From Ehretia macrophylla (taxonomy: Eukaryota > Streptophyta > Magnoliopsida > Boraginales > Ehretiaceae), in NCBI GenBank assembly GCA_037974665.1, contig CM075777.1, positions 14,283,001-14,347,000 on the forward strand: a stretch of 64,000 nucleotides of DNA. Direction: 5' to 3'. The notes beneath the pieces were generated by a model that saw nothing but the letters and a program-made list of their open reading frames with translations, had not been told where the DNA came from and did no database searches. A program made the position numbers and the translations under genes. This document shows, piece by piece, positions 1 to 12,996 of this stretch. How positions within the stretch are numbered: position 1 is the stretch's first letter; every line of letters starts with the position of its first letter.

Positions 1-47
1 GATACAATGGACACTCAACAGCATAGGAAGACATATGGACATAGTAC

Positions 48-3000
48 CTTAGAAGAGGAACTGGAACAGCAATCTGAAGGTTTAGACAAAGTAGCTGGCA
101 ATCTATGGGCTTCATCCATTCTGGTGGGCAATAGAGAACCAAAAGTAGCACTTAAACCAACTAACGTTTCCTCTTCTTTACCATTATCCCAAATCTTGAC
201 CTTAACCTGGGAAATATATTTAAGTAAAACAACCAGTTCAGTAGAAATGCTCAGCTGACTGTAAAAGAAAACAAATTGGATTATAAATTTCATGTCAATA
301 ATCTCTAAGGTTTGATTCACTTTTCAGGATGAGAAAACAAGAAAAATGGAAGAATTTTGCTTCCTTCAACTTCTCTCTATTTTTAATACTTTTAGTCAAT
401 AAGCATACATCAAGATGAATATATGTAATTCTGATTGTCCAAAGGTAAGACAAACTCAATGTCAGGAAAGCACTTAAGTCATCCCTTTCGCTTCAAGAGA
501 GACTGACAGCCAACCATCTTGGCAAGAAAAAGTTATTAAGGTTTCTCCAGAATAAAAAGTAGAAGAAAAGGTAAACATAAATACTCATTTCAAGCTATTC
601 TTTTTCGAATATTGACTAATCTGTCGAGGAATTAGAAAACAGGTGATAAAACCTAAAATAAAAAGCAAGTAAGATCGTTCATCAAATGGACACTGTTCAA
701 TATTTAACTAAAGTTTCTATGGGGGATTATCACTTATTCTCAGATTTAAGTTAAATGCTAATCACCCATGGAAATTTGAAACGAACCAAATTACTTCCCT
801 CAATTCGGATGTGGTTGCCAATGTTAATTGTTGACTGCATTGACATGTCAAAAATGACTCTTTCCCTTTATTTATGCTCATTGCTATCAATTTCTCAACA
901 GTATTAAACTATCAATTACATAATTAAAAATAAGTATAAGACCACATGATTTCATATTTCAAACTCATCAAAAGAGTTCCAAAAGTTTCAGAAACATATG
1001 GGAGACACAATCGAAAAATAAATTATTAGCAGAGATCAATAAAAGAACACATAATGATTTAGGAAGGATATCAATTCTAGGAGAAAAGGAAGGAAGTAAA
1101 TAAAGCAAAAAGGACAGATTCTTAAAAAGAAAAAATTTGAACACGTGACAATTTCTACATAATAAGTGAATTTTAAAACATATGCATTTCTGTCATCTGC
1201 GTCACATAAGTATACCCAATATTTCTAATCCCCAAAGCTTCAGCATTAAATACGTAAACACCCATTGTAATTGACTACATGGTACTTGAACTCTTCATGA
1301 ACCTTCCAAATGAATTTCTACACGATTGTTCCATTTTAGCCATTGGTTTGGCTTTGCTCAGAGTTTTACTTAATATTCCTTAGTTACAAAAAGACAAAGA
1401 CAATCAAGAAGACTTGATTGGTTTAGTCAATAAGCCGAAATTGTAGGCATGCTTGATTCTGCATCTTGAAAACAAACTTATAGTTGTAAATCAAATAAGA
1501 AAAAACATACTACTGGCAGATATGGGAAACAATTCAAATAAATGTGCTCTACAAACAGTTCTGAGAGAAAGAGAGAAAAAAATAAACAACATTTGTTCAA
1601 AGATTAGGCAGCAGTTAAAAGAGCTGCTCAAGCGCTTGATGAACAAATGATAAGAAGAAGAACTGAATGTTGCTGCCAGCCTGCCACATCATCCTCCAAT
1701 TGACTATTTATTCAAATTAAGATCACTTCAAACTGATGCTCCAAATCCTACACTAGGAAAGAAAACACTCACTACATTCAAATTGGGTCGGGGCCTTCAA
1801 TTATTAACTTGTGAGGGGCAAAAAGGGAACAACAAAAAATCGAGGTTATGTTTAAAAAAGCTCAGACTGGCACTATATAATTATACTCACATCTTCTTTC
1901 TTAACCCCTTAATCAAGTTGCATAATTCAAAGTGGAATAATGAACATAACACATTGTCATTTATCTATACATACAATTATCAGTAGTTGAATTGTATTTC
2001 GACGCCAAAATGTATCTACATTATTTCTACCATAATATATACTGCTTACTATATGTAAATATACATAATCCTTCCCATGTACACTAGAGCAAATTTACAA
2101 AATTTACGAAACTAATCAAACTTATAAACAAATTATCTATACTCCTCTACCACACATTTAAGATCATATACATAACATATATGTGTGTGCGCACGCGTGT
2201 ATGGGTAGATAATACTTACATTGCACTAAGGTTAAAACAAAATAAATTACGTGCAAACGCATAAGGCTTACGACATCTGATGATGTCAGCATGACGACAG
2301 AACCTATGACTAGTCAGGAACTAAAAATGTACTTTTAACGACTTTATCATTGCGCCAAATTCCGTTCCAAGGGCGGAACTAGGCCGGGGCCGGCAGGGCC
2401 CCGGCCCCCCAAGATTTTTTTATTTTTCAAAAAATTCTATGTAATATTGTTAAAAAAAAATATGTAGTATCATTAAAAATAAATTAACCCCCCTCCTCAT
2501 TTTTCTTTTTCCCTTGTCATAAATATTCATATTTGAATCTTAATCACTGGCGGAGGCACATTAGGGCGAGTGGGGGCTGCAGCCCCCACTGACTTATAAA
2601 AATCATTAAAATTTTTATGTATTTTTTTTAAAAAAAATTTAGATATCTATGTATTTTTAGTTAAAAAATTTAATTAACCCCCACTGAAAAATAAAAATAC
2701 TCGTATAGTTCAAAAATTATGAATTTTAACCCCCCACTGGCTCATAAAAACGTTAAAATTTCTATGTATATTTTGAAAAAAAATTAGATATCTATGTATT
2801 TTTAATTAAAAAAAATTAATTAACACCCACTAAAAAATAAAAATACTCGTATAGTTCAAAAATTATGAATTTTAACCCCTACTGGCCCATAAAAATGTTA
2901 AAATTTATATATATTTTAAAAAAGAAAATTAAATATCTATGTATTTTTAATTAAAAAAATTAATTAGTCCTACTGGAAAAAAAAAAAAACCGTATAATTA

Positions 3001-3470
3001 AAAAATTATGAATTTTAACCCCTACTGACAATAATTCCCGGCTCCGCCCTGATCTTGATCCCAATTTTAAAATCCTGGCTCCGCCTCTATTCCGTTCCAT
3101 CTACACGCACGCATTGCACCAAGAGACTCCGTGACATGCAGGTTACACGAGACATTTCAACATATTAAAAGAGTATATACGAAACAAATGATAAGATAAG
3201 TAATCAATATATATACGTGTGTGAGGAAACGAAAATGTGAAAAATAAATAAATAAATGAATGAATGAATAAATTAAAAAATGAAATTAATTAAAAGAATA
3301 ATGAAAATGAAGGGAATTTTTACCATGCGGGTAGGGTTTCGGCAATGGGGTGGAGCCGATGAGGGGGCGGAGCGTGAGTTGTCATTGCCGGCAGCAGTGA
3401 TTGATGAGAATAAAGAAAACAAAATTACTAATAATATTTTCGTATTAGTAATAAATGTTTTTGATGCCAT
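48..3470 (-). CDS. Signal peptide peptidase-like protease with PA domain, 5' part (exons 1-2)
   Basis: Seen: reading leftward, exon 1 is 3470-3324 (49 codons) and exon 2 is 206-48 (53 codons), both phase 0, with an ATG|gta donor, a ttcccag acceptor and an AAG|gtac donor. Exon 1 gives MASKTF followed by a hydrophobic signal-peptide core (about residues 10-27) and a short polar stretch with one Cys. Exon 2 begins VKVKIWDNG and contains LVGLSATFGSLLP and a Ser-rich SCS-like segment. Family knowledge: this order (signal peptide, Cys, VKV-W, GL-A-FG--LP, CS) is the N-terminal lumenal protease-associated region of plant SPPL2/3/4/5 intramembrane aspartyl proteases, which act in endosomal or vacuolar membranes. 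The catalytic YD and GxGD membrane segments would lie left of the window. Intron 1 is 3.1 kb and holds nested transposable elements. Which SPPL paralogue this is cannot be decided from 102 residues. A homology search would settle the family call. Confidence 0.75.
207..2358 (-). other. SPPL intron 1, distal part
   Basis: AT-rich intronic sequence between exon 2 of the SPPL gene and the nested MITE block. Short open frames occur on the plus strand, but none has codon structure or a motif I recognise. A short alternating purine-pyrimidine run (TGTGTGCGCACGCGTGT) lies near 2181-2197. Confidence 0.5.
2370..3088. mobile_element. Outer MITE-like element in SPPL intron 1 (interrupted)
   Basis: The ends are imperfect inverted repeats: the left end reads AGGGCGGAACTAGGCC and the right end, reverse-complemented, reads AGAGGCGGAGCCAGG. 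It is flanked by an 11-bp direct repeat ATTCCGTTCCA at 2359-2369 and 3089-3099. Without the inner insertion (2545-3051) it is only about 200 bp. The terminal sequence resembles the hAT family found elsewhere in the window, but 11 bp is longer than the usual 8-bp hAT duplication. Either three bases match by chance or the element belongs to another superfamily. Confidence 0.6.
2545..3051. mobile_element. hAT-type MITE with internal tandem units, nested in another element
   Basis: It begins CACTGGCGGAGGCA and ends GGCTCCGCCCTG, so the ends are imperfect inverted repeats. The flanks are an 8-bp duplication with one mismatch (ATCTTAAT at 2537-2544, ATCTTGAT at 3052-3059), as expected for hAT elements. 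The interior is about three imperfect copies of a roughly 130-150-bp unit running from a 'cccccactg' block to 'aattttaacccc'. Related elements lie at 43052-43361, 48577-48960 and 58294-58739. It has no coding capacity. Confidence 0.8.
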
Positions 3471-4229
3471 TGCAAAATGTATATTTTAAATTAGGGATTT
3501 TTCTTTTTCTCTTTCTTTTTCCTTGGAGTTTTCATTTGATTGATTAATGAACATGAAATGTTTTCTCTCTATCACTCACTCTTTTTTTAAAAAAAAAATT
3601 GGAAAGAGAGTTAAAAAAAAGAAATGCAATGGTTCAATTTTTTTTTTTTGCCACAATCTTGTAAAATTTATGAATTATGAGTTATTAAATTATTGCGATA
3701 TACAATATAATTAATAATAGAGGTGAAACACAAAAGGGAAAAGAAAAAAAAAAGAGAGAGACCTTTTATAGGGCATTATAAAACCTCAGTTAAAAATTAA
3801 TTAAAGATCGTCCAATTTTTATAAGAAAGACAATGATTTATCGTATGTAGTAGCTAGGCATGTGTCAGGGAAAATTTGTTGCATAATGAAAATAATTTTG
3901 TGCAATTAAATAAGTACAATTACTTATAATTATCTAAGAACTCGCATATTATGGAAGAGAAGATAATTTTGTTCTAACCATTTTCGTTAGTAGGGAGAAG
4001 TATATGCAACACTTTATAATTCTATTACTCTTTAGAAAAATTATTTGTACAAAACTACTATTTAAAATATTTGATATGTATGCACGGACTTAGATTTTCT
4101 CATATCAAATAATATTATGATAAATATATAATTATGACAAATTAGACAATTTAGCGTTATTAAATTTTTCTCGTAATGTTATTTGATATAAGATAATTTA
4201 CACACCAAAAACTATTAGGTCTCTCATCA
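3471..4229. promoter_or_regulatory. Upstream region of the SPPL gene
   Basis: This is the roughly 760 bp between the SPPL start codon and Copia fossil A. On the minus strand the sequence just upstream of the ATG is purine-rich (the plus strand reads ctttttctctttcttttt near 3500), which looks like a 5' leader. No clear TATA box could be assigned. The rest is AT-rich and shows nothing further that I recognise. Confidence 0.4.
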
Positions 4230-4234
4230 AAAAT

Positions 4235-4421
4235 TGTAAAGAATATCCCATAAAAACTTGTTTATTACTGATTGTGTATTACAATATATAAATAAATTTA
4301 CAACAAGAAATCCAACACCTACGAGGGAAAAAATATTACAATTATGGTAAATTGAATTCCTTGAGGCTAAAGAATAGTTTGACTAAACTATTTCCTTTTC
4401 TTTCTTTAAGAGCCGTTGACA
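4235..4421 (-). repeat. 3' LTR of Copia fossil A
   Basis: It starts TGTAAAGAATATCC and ends CGTTGACA, and pairs with 22502-22688. It carries the TG...CA ends of a complete LTR and is flanked on the left by the AAAAT target duplication. Confidence 0.93.
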
Positions 4422-4427
4422 CTCCCC

Positions 4428-5381
4428 TCAAGTTGGATTGTGTAAGTTATGTACACCCAACTTGCCTAACAAATTGACAAAATGAGATCGGCCTAGTGGT
4501 TTGGTGAACATATCCGCTAATTGGTGAATTGTGGGGACGTAGCTTGTTTGGATTAAGCCTGACTGCAACTTTTCACGTACCAAGTGACAACCTAACTCAA
4601 TGTGCTTCATTCTTTCATGAAAGACCGGATTTGAAGCTATGTGGAGTGCTGCTTTATTGTCACAGAACAATGTGGCTGGTTGAGGATGTGTAATCTTGAA
4701 ATCCCGAAGCAAATATTTTAGCCAAGTTAATTCACAAGTTGCATTCGCCATAGCTCGATATTCAGCTTCTGTCGAAGATCTAGAGACTGTAGGTTGTTTC
4801 TTGGTTTTTCATGAGATGAGTGAATTTCCAAGTAGTACATAGAACCCTGTGGTTGAACGCCTTGTCATTGGGCAGCTTGCCCAATCAGAATCACAATAAG
4901 CTTTGAATAAAAGTTGATTATTTGAGGGAAAGAGTAACCCTGGACCAGGTGACCCTTTGATGTATTGTAGGAGTCTAATAGCAGCATCAAGATGCGGCTT
5001 GCGTGGTTCATGCATGAACTGGCTGAGTGTGTGAGCTGAATGTGTGAACAGAAAATGTGATGTCATGCCGTGTAATGGTAAATATATGAGTCGTCCAATG
5101 AGTCACCTATACATGGATGGGTCGTGTAATAATGCATCATCTTCATTGGACAATTTGAGATTTTGTTCCATGGGAAAGTTGCACGGACGAGCACCTGATT
5201 GACCTGCATCATTAAGAATGTCCAAAGCATATTTTCTTTGCGAGATGAATATACCTTGTTTCAAGCGGGCTACCTCTAATCCAATAAAGTATTTGAGTGA
5301 ACCAAGGTCTTTGATGCAGAATCGTTCATGCAAGAATTGTTTTAGACGAGTGATGGCATTAAGGTCATTGCCACCTATGAT
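4428..5381 (-). pseudogene. Copia A: distal reverse transcriptase and RNase H region (fossil)
   Basis: Fragments read on the minus strand match Copia RNase H ([12 protein letters not shown], then [15 protein letters not shown], with the MKHIELGCH segment) and the preceding linker (MHEPRKPHLDAAIRLLQYIKG; DSDWASCPMTRRSTTGFYV). The last part of the reverse transcriptase (YFIGLEVAR) lies next to the junction with element B. This is the left half of the pol gene of element A and is not functional. Confidence 0.9.
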
Positions 5382-5386
5382 GATAT

Positions 5387-7603
5387 TGTTAGAGATATGC
5401 CCTAATGCTACATATTTGGATGACATATATTGGGGCATTTTGACATTAACTTGTATATTATGGCATTCGTGTCTACATGTGTATTTTCATATTGACATAT
5501 TTAAGACATTCATATTATCCTTCTTTTATGTATATGAATGAGTCCTTAGTATTTTCATTATAGAAATGTATTCTAAAAGCGTTTAGAATATGTTGGCGTA
5601 TTTCCTTAATATGATAAATACTTAAAGTATTCATAGTCCTTAGATTATTTGATCGGGACTTCAATAATCTATTACGGACTATCACATGTGTTGTTACCTT
5701 TGATTAACATATGGATGTTAATGATAAAGGATGGTGAGCCACATGCCATAACAGTATAGGGATGCGATTAACAAACATGTGGGTGACTATTAGTTGAATA
5801 GATCACTGAATGTGACGTGAATAACAAATTACATGACTTTAGATTAATAATTTGTTATTCGTTGTGATTGTGCATGTAATCCTTAGACTTGAGACATTAC
5901 AGCTGTCATATGTATTGGGGTTTGATTCTAGCGTTTGGACAATGATTGTTTTGACAAACAAGATGAGATGCGTCCTCTCGCAGTTTCATTCATTCGGTAT
6001 AGTGATTGATAGGTAGTGGTGAAGATAGGATCCATTAACCTCCGGTGTGAGGCGATGTCCTATGCGATCTAAGTTTGGTTGTTTAATGAGAAAATCCTTG
6101 GCCGAGGTGTGAATGATGGAGAAGGAGTTTTCCATGTGTCATCTCTCATTACACCAATTAGATATATGCATAGTATCGAGTTTATGAACTTAATCGAATC
6201 ATGGTTCTTGCTCGACGGGATAATTAATGGAAGGATTGGATTGTACGATAATCGGCGACCATAAATAGATTCACTTGAATAAGAATTTATTGCTTTATAA
6301 ACTGTCTTGATACGTTAGTAGCTAGAACGTCACTTAAGAACTCTGAGGGTGTTTTGAGAATGACGGGAGACATTCTCTAAACAAATCGAATAGTTTGATT
6401 AATATTGAAAGTGTTCAACGTTTCTTCAGTGCTATATAGTGGTGAATCTAGAAAGTCACACACCATAGAGCACGGTGAATGATTTTTCTATTGAGCTTGA
6501 TTTAGTTTCTCTTGAGTTGTTAAAGTGTTAACAATTGCATTTAGTTTTCTTTTGAATTGTTAAAGTGTTAACAATAATATTTTGTTTCTCTTGAATTATT
6601 AAGGAGTTAACAATGGTGTAATTGGTCTTTAAAAGTTATTAGGGTCAATATGCAATTATTATTAAGTATTGGGGCTAATGTAGAAATATGAAAATGTTAT
6701 TTTCATAATTTCAACTAATGGTGATTAGGGTGAGGATCTAAATGTCTTAGTAGAAGAATACTACACAATATACATATGATGTATATATGTATATTATTAC
6801 ATTAGTGAAATAATACAACACAATATACATATTATGTATATATGTATATTATTACATTAGTGGAAAAATACTATACAATATACATATGATGTATATTTTA
6901 TATTTAAACAAAAGCTAGACAATACAAACATAATTTGAGAAAACTTGTCTTCTCTTTTCTTTCAAAGGGGAGACAAGACATCCTAGAAACATGGCTTGTC
7001 TTCTTTTCATGAGAAAATGTTTGTCAACCTTTTCTCTCTCCAAGCTCCTACACGGATGAAACACAAAGAGAGAGAAGATGAGTAGTCTTCTTCTTCAACT
7101 CTTCAAAAAGAAAAACACCATGGCTGAAAAATGAAGGTGAACTAGATGAACTTGTCTTCTTTTTTTCTTCATGAAAACGCAGCCAAGAACAAGGAAGAAG
7201 AAGGAAATGGTTTTGCTATCTTCTTCACAATCAAGCTCATAAATCTTCCATGGTAGATCTAGCACAAAATAGCCATGAAGATGGAGAAGCCATTCTTTGC
7301 TCGTGTGAACCGACTAAAGCTCTTGTGCTTTCAAGGGATGGTGTCTTCCATCAAGTGATATAAAATTTCAGATTCATGCCTCCTATGAGTTGTCTACAAG
7401 AGGTATCTCCTACTTCTATCACTTGTCAATATATATATTTGCTATATATATGTTTTTGCATATGTTAATCACATGATATCAAGATTAGAGTTTCATATGA
7501 ACATTTGCTTTGAATTCCTGAAAAATTTTGAATGTCATGTTTTCGCTTCCGCTCGATTCTTAGCAAGATGATGTTCATAGCTCTAAATATACAAGATCCT
7601 TCA
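5387..7603 (+). repeat. 5' LTR of element B
   Basis: It is a 2.2-kb LTR with TG...CA ends. It contains three imperfect copies of a roughly 50-bp unit built on GTTAAAGTGTTAACAAT (about 6499-6620) and three copies of a unit built on ACAATATACATATGATGTAT (about 6757-6900). The tRNA-Met primer-binding site follows two bases after its end. Confidence 0.93.
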
Positions 7604-10600
7604 AGTGGTATCAGAGCAAGGACTTGATGTTCATGTGATTACATATGTGTTTGCTTAAAGTTTCTAAAGTCTTGAGCACAAAAGAACAAGGAAAGAGTTT
7701 CAACATTTCTGAAAATATTTATGTCCACTGTTTTTGCGTGACTGTTTTGGCATAGTAAATGTTGTTATATTTGGCTAATTTTTGGATATGTTATGATATA
7801 GAGATAGTAGAATATTTCATCCTCTAATATGCATCTCCTAATTTCGTGGCTAAGGGTTTCAAAAAAATCAAAATCAGTAAGTTCACTAATTCTCGCGTAA
7901 AGCTGGACAGTTTGCGCAGTTGTGTTCCAAAGGGCATAACTCAGTCAATTTAACTCCAAATTGAGTTATGTTTGATTCTAAAACTATCTATACTCGAAGA
8001 TCTACGTCTCTGCAAATTTTCAGAATTTTTGGAGAACTGTAGATAGGCTAAACGAGTCAAAACAGTTGGTATATGTGTAGCAGATTTATGATGGGTCATA
8101 AATTAAAAGCCATGACTAATTGGTTTGACTTTGGTTAAGTCCAATGGGCTTAAAAAATCAGTGGGCTTTAGTCTAATAAGATTAGATGAGATTGTTTTTC
8201 TTAGTGAAGATTAATATGAGCCTTGGAACTCAAATTGGGCCATAAAATTAACAAAGAATTTGCATTGGGCCTCATTGAACAAGTATGGACTTAAAATTGA
8301 TTTTATCTAGTTCTTTTGTGTTGTTTAACATGAGATGCTAAAATCTCAAGATATGAAACTTATTGCAAATATGCATTTTATTTATTTAATGTATTGGATA
8401 CATTAGTTTGTGTTAGCTTGCTTGTTTAACTTTATTATTTATGTATATGATGCATATTCTATACTTTATGAGTTTTATCTTTCATTGTGATGTTGGATGA
8501 TAAATGGTGAATTTGATCATGGACTTGGTTAATGAATGGTTAATTAGTTGTAATTTCATTAGATGGCGTTGTAACTAATTATATCATTCATTAGTATGTA
8601 ATTGAGACATAAGTCTCGTTTTATTTTCTTGCAATTGAGAGAAATTTGTAGTGAGACATAATGTATGTAATTTCTTCAAGAGAAGTTTGCAATAAGACCA
8701 TTGGAGACTTTCAAGGAGTTGGAGGCGCTTTGGATCTTTGAAGAATTCAAGAAGACAAGACCAAAGAAGACATGTTGATGTGTTTATTTAGGTTTTATTT
8801 TTGTCTTGATTTAATTTATAGTCCAAGTCCATGATCCACCATAATGTATGATTTTGCATGTATGTTTATTTATTTGCTTATATGTGATGTATGCTTGTAA
8901 ATTAACTAATGTGCAAAGTGAGACCTAATTAAATACAAAATCTTCCTACGTGCAAACATATTAGATTGTAAAGCGGTAAAAGTATTTATCGTTGCCCTTC
9001 ACTATCCTAGGTTATATTTGCTCGATTGGATATGTCTTGGCTAACCCAAAGGTAGGAAGATATATTCCATGAAAGTATTATGTTTACCTAGTAAGCATAG
9101 TGATGATGTGTTGTAACAATATCATGAGGTAAATAACGCACTAAAGCTGAGGTCCGGAATTCAAATTGTCACAACATTGTGACGGTGGGTGTAATCTAAC
9201 TAGATCACGTTTCCAATAATGACCAAAGCTGAGGTTATGGTGATTTAGGGGCAAAAATGGCCATATCCTATATAGTGATATAGATAGTAATCGTTGTTAA
9301 CTCTTTGTATATATATTCCAATAATGCACCAAAGCTGATGGGTATTCATATTAAAGAGAATCATGGTCACCTACTAATGAGTCTTTAATTAGATTCACGA
9401 TCTCATTTAGGAAATGTGAGATTCGATAAAATTAGTGGGATGTATTATTTAATTAAAGGCCAAATTAAATGTTTTAACAAGTTTATGTCAACTAGCGATC
9501 TTATTTTCTGCATACGTTTATGGCTACAACAATGAACCCGTCATTTTTAATTAACTAGACTTTATATCGCGCAACTGGACCAAACTTTTTTTGATTAACG
9601 TTATCATCTAAGAATGGTTCTTAGAAACTTAATAAAGTCTTAGAGTTATATGCTCCGTTATTTTTATCTTGATAAAGTATCAAAATAAAAGGTTGTAGTA
9701 CTTATGGTTGATAAGTAAAACAAATTAAATATGCTAAGGATTTGTATTCTTTCATAGTTTGCATAAAGGTATGCAAGATGTAAAGAATATAATTCTAAAC
9801 TAGCAAATGATTTTGTGGTAAGCATATTTAATGCATGATATTAGATATAAATGGAATTCATTCTTATATTTGTATTTCCTCTTTGGTTAATGGTAATGCA
9901 AAGAAGAAAGGCAAAAATAGATGATTTCTATTAGCCAGTGGGAGCATATCTAAGAAGAAAATTAAGGATTGAATAGGCATGTATAAAAGATATTTTCATA
10001 GCCTTAAAACCGGACATTAAAAGAGGTTTTAATCCAAAGTATCTTTATAGCTTGAATGTCAAGGTTGTAAAGCTACTATGGATTATAAATCTTCTTTCAT
10101 TGTGATTGGTACTACTTTATGGATTCTAGTGAAACATTAGTAAATGTGTTCGATGATAGAATCTTAATCTAAGTAGTGCGCTTTTGGAAGTATGGAATGT
10201 TTTAAGTGTTAGCAAATGAAACAAAGGTTGTTGCGTTAGCTAAAGACAATTTGTTTGGATACCTTCTGGACATATTTTGTATTTTAAGGTTTATACCTAA
10301 ATGATATTAGGAATAAAATGTATATTCCTAAAGCTTGTAAAAGCGCATTATGGTGTAGTCTTTATTATCTTGATATGGACGAAAGAATGTATTGCAAACA
10401 TATTGACAGCCGTTATAACCATCCACCAAATTTTAAGATTACTCAAATGATCCAAATTAATTGTAGTTTCTACATGATTAGGTTTTTCTAAAAATAAGAT
10501 GATGATTAAATTGGTTTGATCAACTTATACATATTATTTATTGGAAAGGTAACCAAGTCATCATTTGTTTGATAAAGGATTAAAACTACTAGCTTATTTG

Positions 10601-11866
10601 GATTAGTATATGTTGATTTATTTAGAGCTATTTGAGAATAGGCTCGTATAGAAAAATGTATTAGTGCCTTATGATTAGATCATGAAGGTAAAATACTTAA
10701 GTACTATTTTATTTGAGTATCCTAAAATTTTGATATAGTATCGAAATTAATAATGCCCGGTGTACCATTAATAAATAAGGTTTTCTTAGTGAAGAAACCA
10801 TGCTTTGTTGGACGTAGTAAAGTTGTTGATTAGTTTGACTAATTATTCTATTTATTTGTGGGTCATGCTTTTCTTAATTTAATATTATATTGAATAGTAA
10901 CTACCTACTATTGCTAGAACTTTATATTTGATATAAGTTGGATGTCAACCAAGTATTAAATGTGTTAATTTTGGTTTGTCCTACTTTTATTGAAAAGTTT
11001 TTTAAAGGACTAGTGGGAGTTTTGGTTAAAGGTAATTTTATAGTATATCCTAGTTTTGTAGGATATGATTTCTATTTAGTGATCAATGTCTATTGATCTA
11101 TTATATTGCAATCTTTCTTGAAGAAAAGGTTTTGTTCAAGAAGATATTACTTTATAATAAAATAGAAATTGAGGATGTATCCTCTAAAGCTATAAAATCA
11201 CCTAGACCAAAGTAATGAATCTATTCAATAAGGTCCGTGATGAGTCATCACACAATATCTTTGCAAATCTAGTAGTGTATTTCATACTTAAAAGGAATAT
11301 ATGGATATCCTTTTGGGATGCACAAACGTTGTTTGTGAATTTGAGATAATTATCAATTAGTTGATTCTATGATTTACAAAGAAACAGTATATTTGATAAC
11401 GACTCCAAGAAACTATATAATGCAAAGCATAATAATGAGACTCCATATACTTTAGCTTAATCTGGATATTGATCTCCGAGATAAAGGTTGAAGTTAATAG
11501 AAAAAAGGTAATGACCTTTTATAGCAATATTGGTTTCTAAAAGATATCATCAAAGCCAAAGTGTTAGCTATGATGAACTCCTTTTACCAATTATTGTGCT
11601 TTAGTCTCGTTGTATTATGCTAGTCATTATAGCACATTGTATTACTATATTGATATTTCTGATCTATTGATATGAGTAATATATGCATACTTGATAAATC
11701 CACTTGTGAATTTTTAAGTGAATTCCTTGGAAATGTTTCACTCATTTCAAATGAGATTAAAAAGTTAGATTTCATTTAAAATGTAGATGAACCTTGTGAT
11801 TGCAAAAGAATAGTGGGAGTGCATCCACTTTTCTATGATTGCAATAATGATGACTTCAATATCATA
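7604..11866 (+). other. Element B interior, left half (decayed)
   Basis: This stretch runs from the primer-binding site to the hAT insertion. No open frame of useful length remains. The AT content and scattered short pol-like stretches indicate a long-dead gag-pol region. No host gene is visible. Confidence 0.7.
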
Positions 11867-11976
11867 GTTGATGACAGTGGCGGGGGGAGGTAGGCATGAG
11901 TGTATGCTCATGCCTACACTGAAATTATTTTTAAAGTAAGGGGTATTTTAGTAATTTTACTTCTTCTTTTTTTAAA

Positions 11977-12108
11977 ACTGCTGTCTGCACACTTTCTCTT
12001 TCTTTGGTTGCTTTTTTTAAACTGCTGTCTGCACACTTTCTCTTTCTTTGGTTGCTTTTTTTAAATTGTTGTCTGCGCACTTTCTCTTTCTTTGGTTGCT
12101 TTTTATAT
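11977..12108 (+). repeat. Three tandem copies of a 44-bp unit in the hAT 5' region
   Basis: The unit begins ACTGCTGTCTGCACACTT, starting at 11977, 12021 and 12065; the third copy has a few substitutions. It lies in the untranslated part of the hAT element, ahead of the transposase. Internal repeats of this kind are common in hAT subterminal regions, but no role can be shown here. Confidence 0.9.
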
Positions 12109-12996
12109 TTCTTTCGTCTTTAGCTTAGTTTATGTCTCGAAGCAACAAAGAAGAAAAAACAAAAGCTGCACAACTTTGGCCACTACTCACATACATATAT
12201 ACATCCTGCATCCAAATATTTTTTTGAACAACCAGATCATGGCCGCTGGATAATTGTTGTTCTTCATTAAGGTATTTTTTATATTTTTTTTATTTCTCTT
12301 AGCTCCATTTAAGATCTTTTAATTTTTTTTAATTACACTTTTTTCTATCAGCAAATGAGCAAATAGTGTTTTAATGTTTTTGATTATATATATAGTGTAA
12401 TAGTGATGCAGATGCTTAAAATTAATAACGATATAAGTAATCAGGGAGTAAGAACAAATAATTGAGGTTTGCATAGAATGGGATAGTTTTTTATTTTTTA
12501 AAGTATTTTGTGGGTTTGATTTCAATTGGTTGAAATTTGGTTTATTGGAAGGGGAAAGAATTTGGTCTATGGTTCAAAACAATTAATTGCAGATTGAGCT
12601 GCTTAATTGAGGAAAATGAATTTTAATATAAATGATAGAGCCTTTATTGTTGGCTGAATTTTTGTTGTTGTAAAACTATATTATTATGGTGATTATGTGC
12701 TTTGTATTTTTTTAGTTGATACTTGGTAGATATGCAAGCAGAAGCAGTGAACTAGCAATTTAGACATTGGATGAGATTTTTTTTTTGTTATGTGACTTGT
12801 TAATTATTTTTCTCCTTCTGAAGTTAGGTAGATCTACTCTACTTGTTAGAAAATGGAAATTTTGTAGATGTGACCTCAAATCAACACATTAAGTCCAATA
12901 GTGTATGAATATTTTCCATTCTAGATTTTGACGGATAAAGTTTTACTCTACTTCTTATGTGTAGGTTATTTCTAGAAAGCTAAGTTCTAGATTTTG

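Noticed and set aside
7-258. 83-codon plus-strand open frame
   Set aside because: It is the antisense shadow of SPPL exon 2, whose minus-strand frame has matching splice sites and family similarity.
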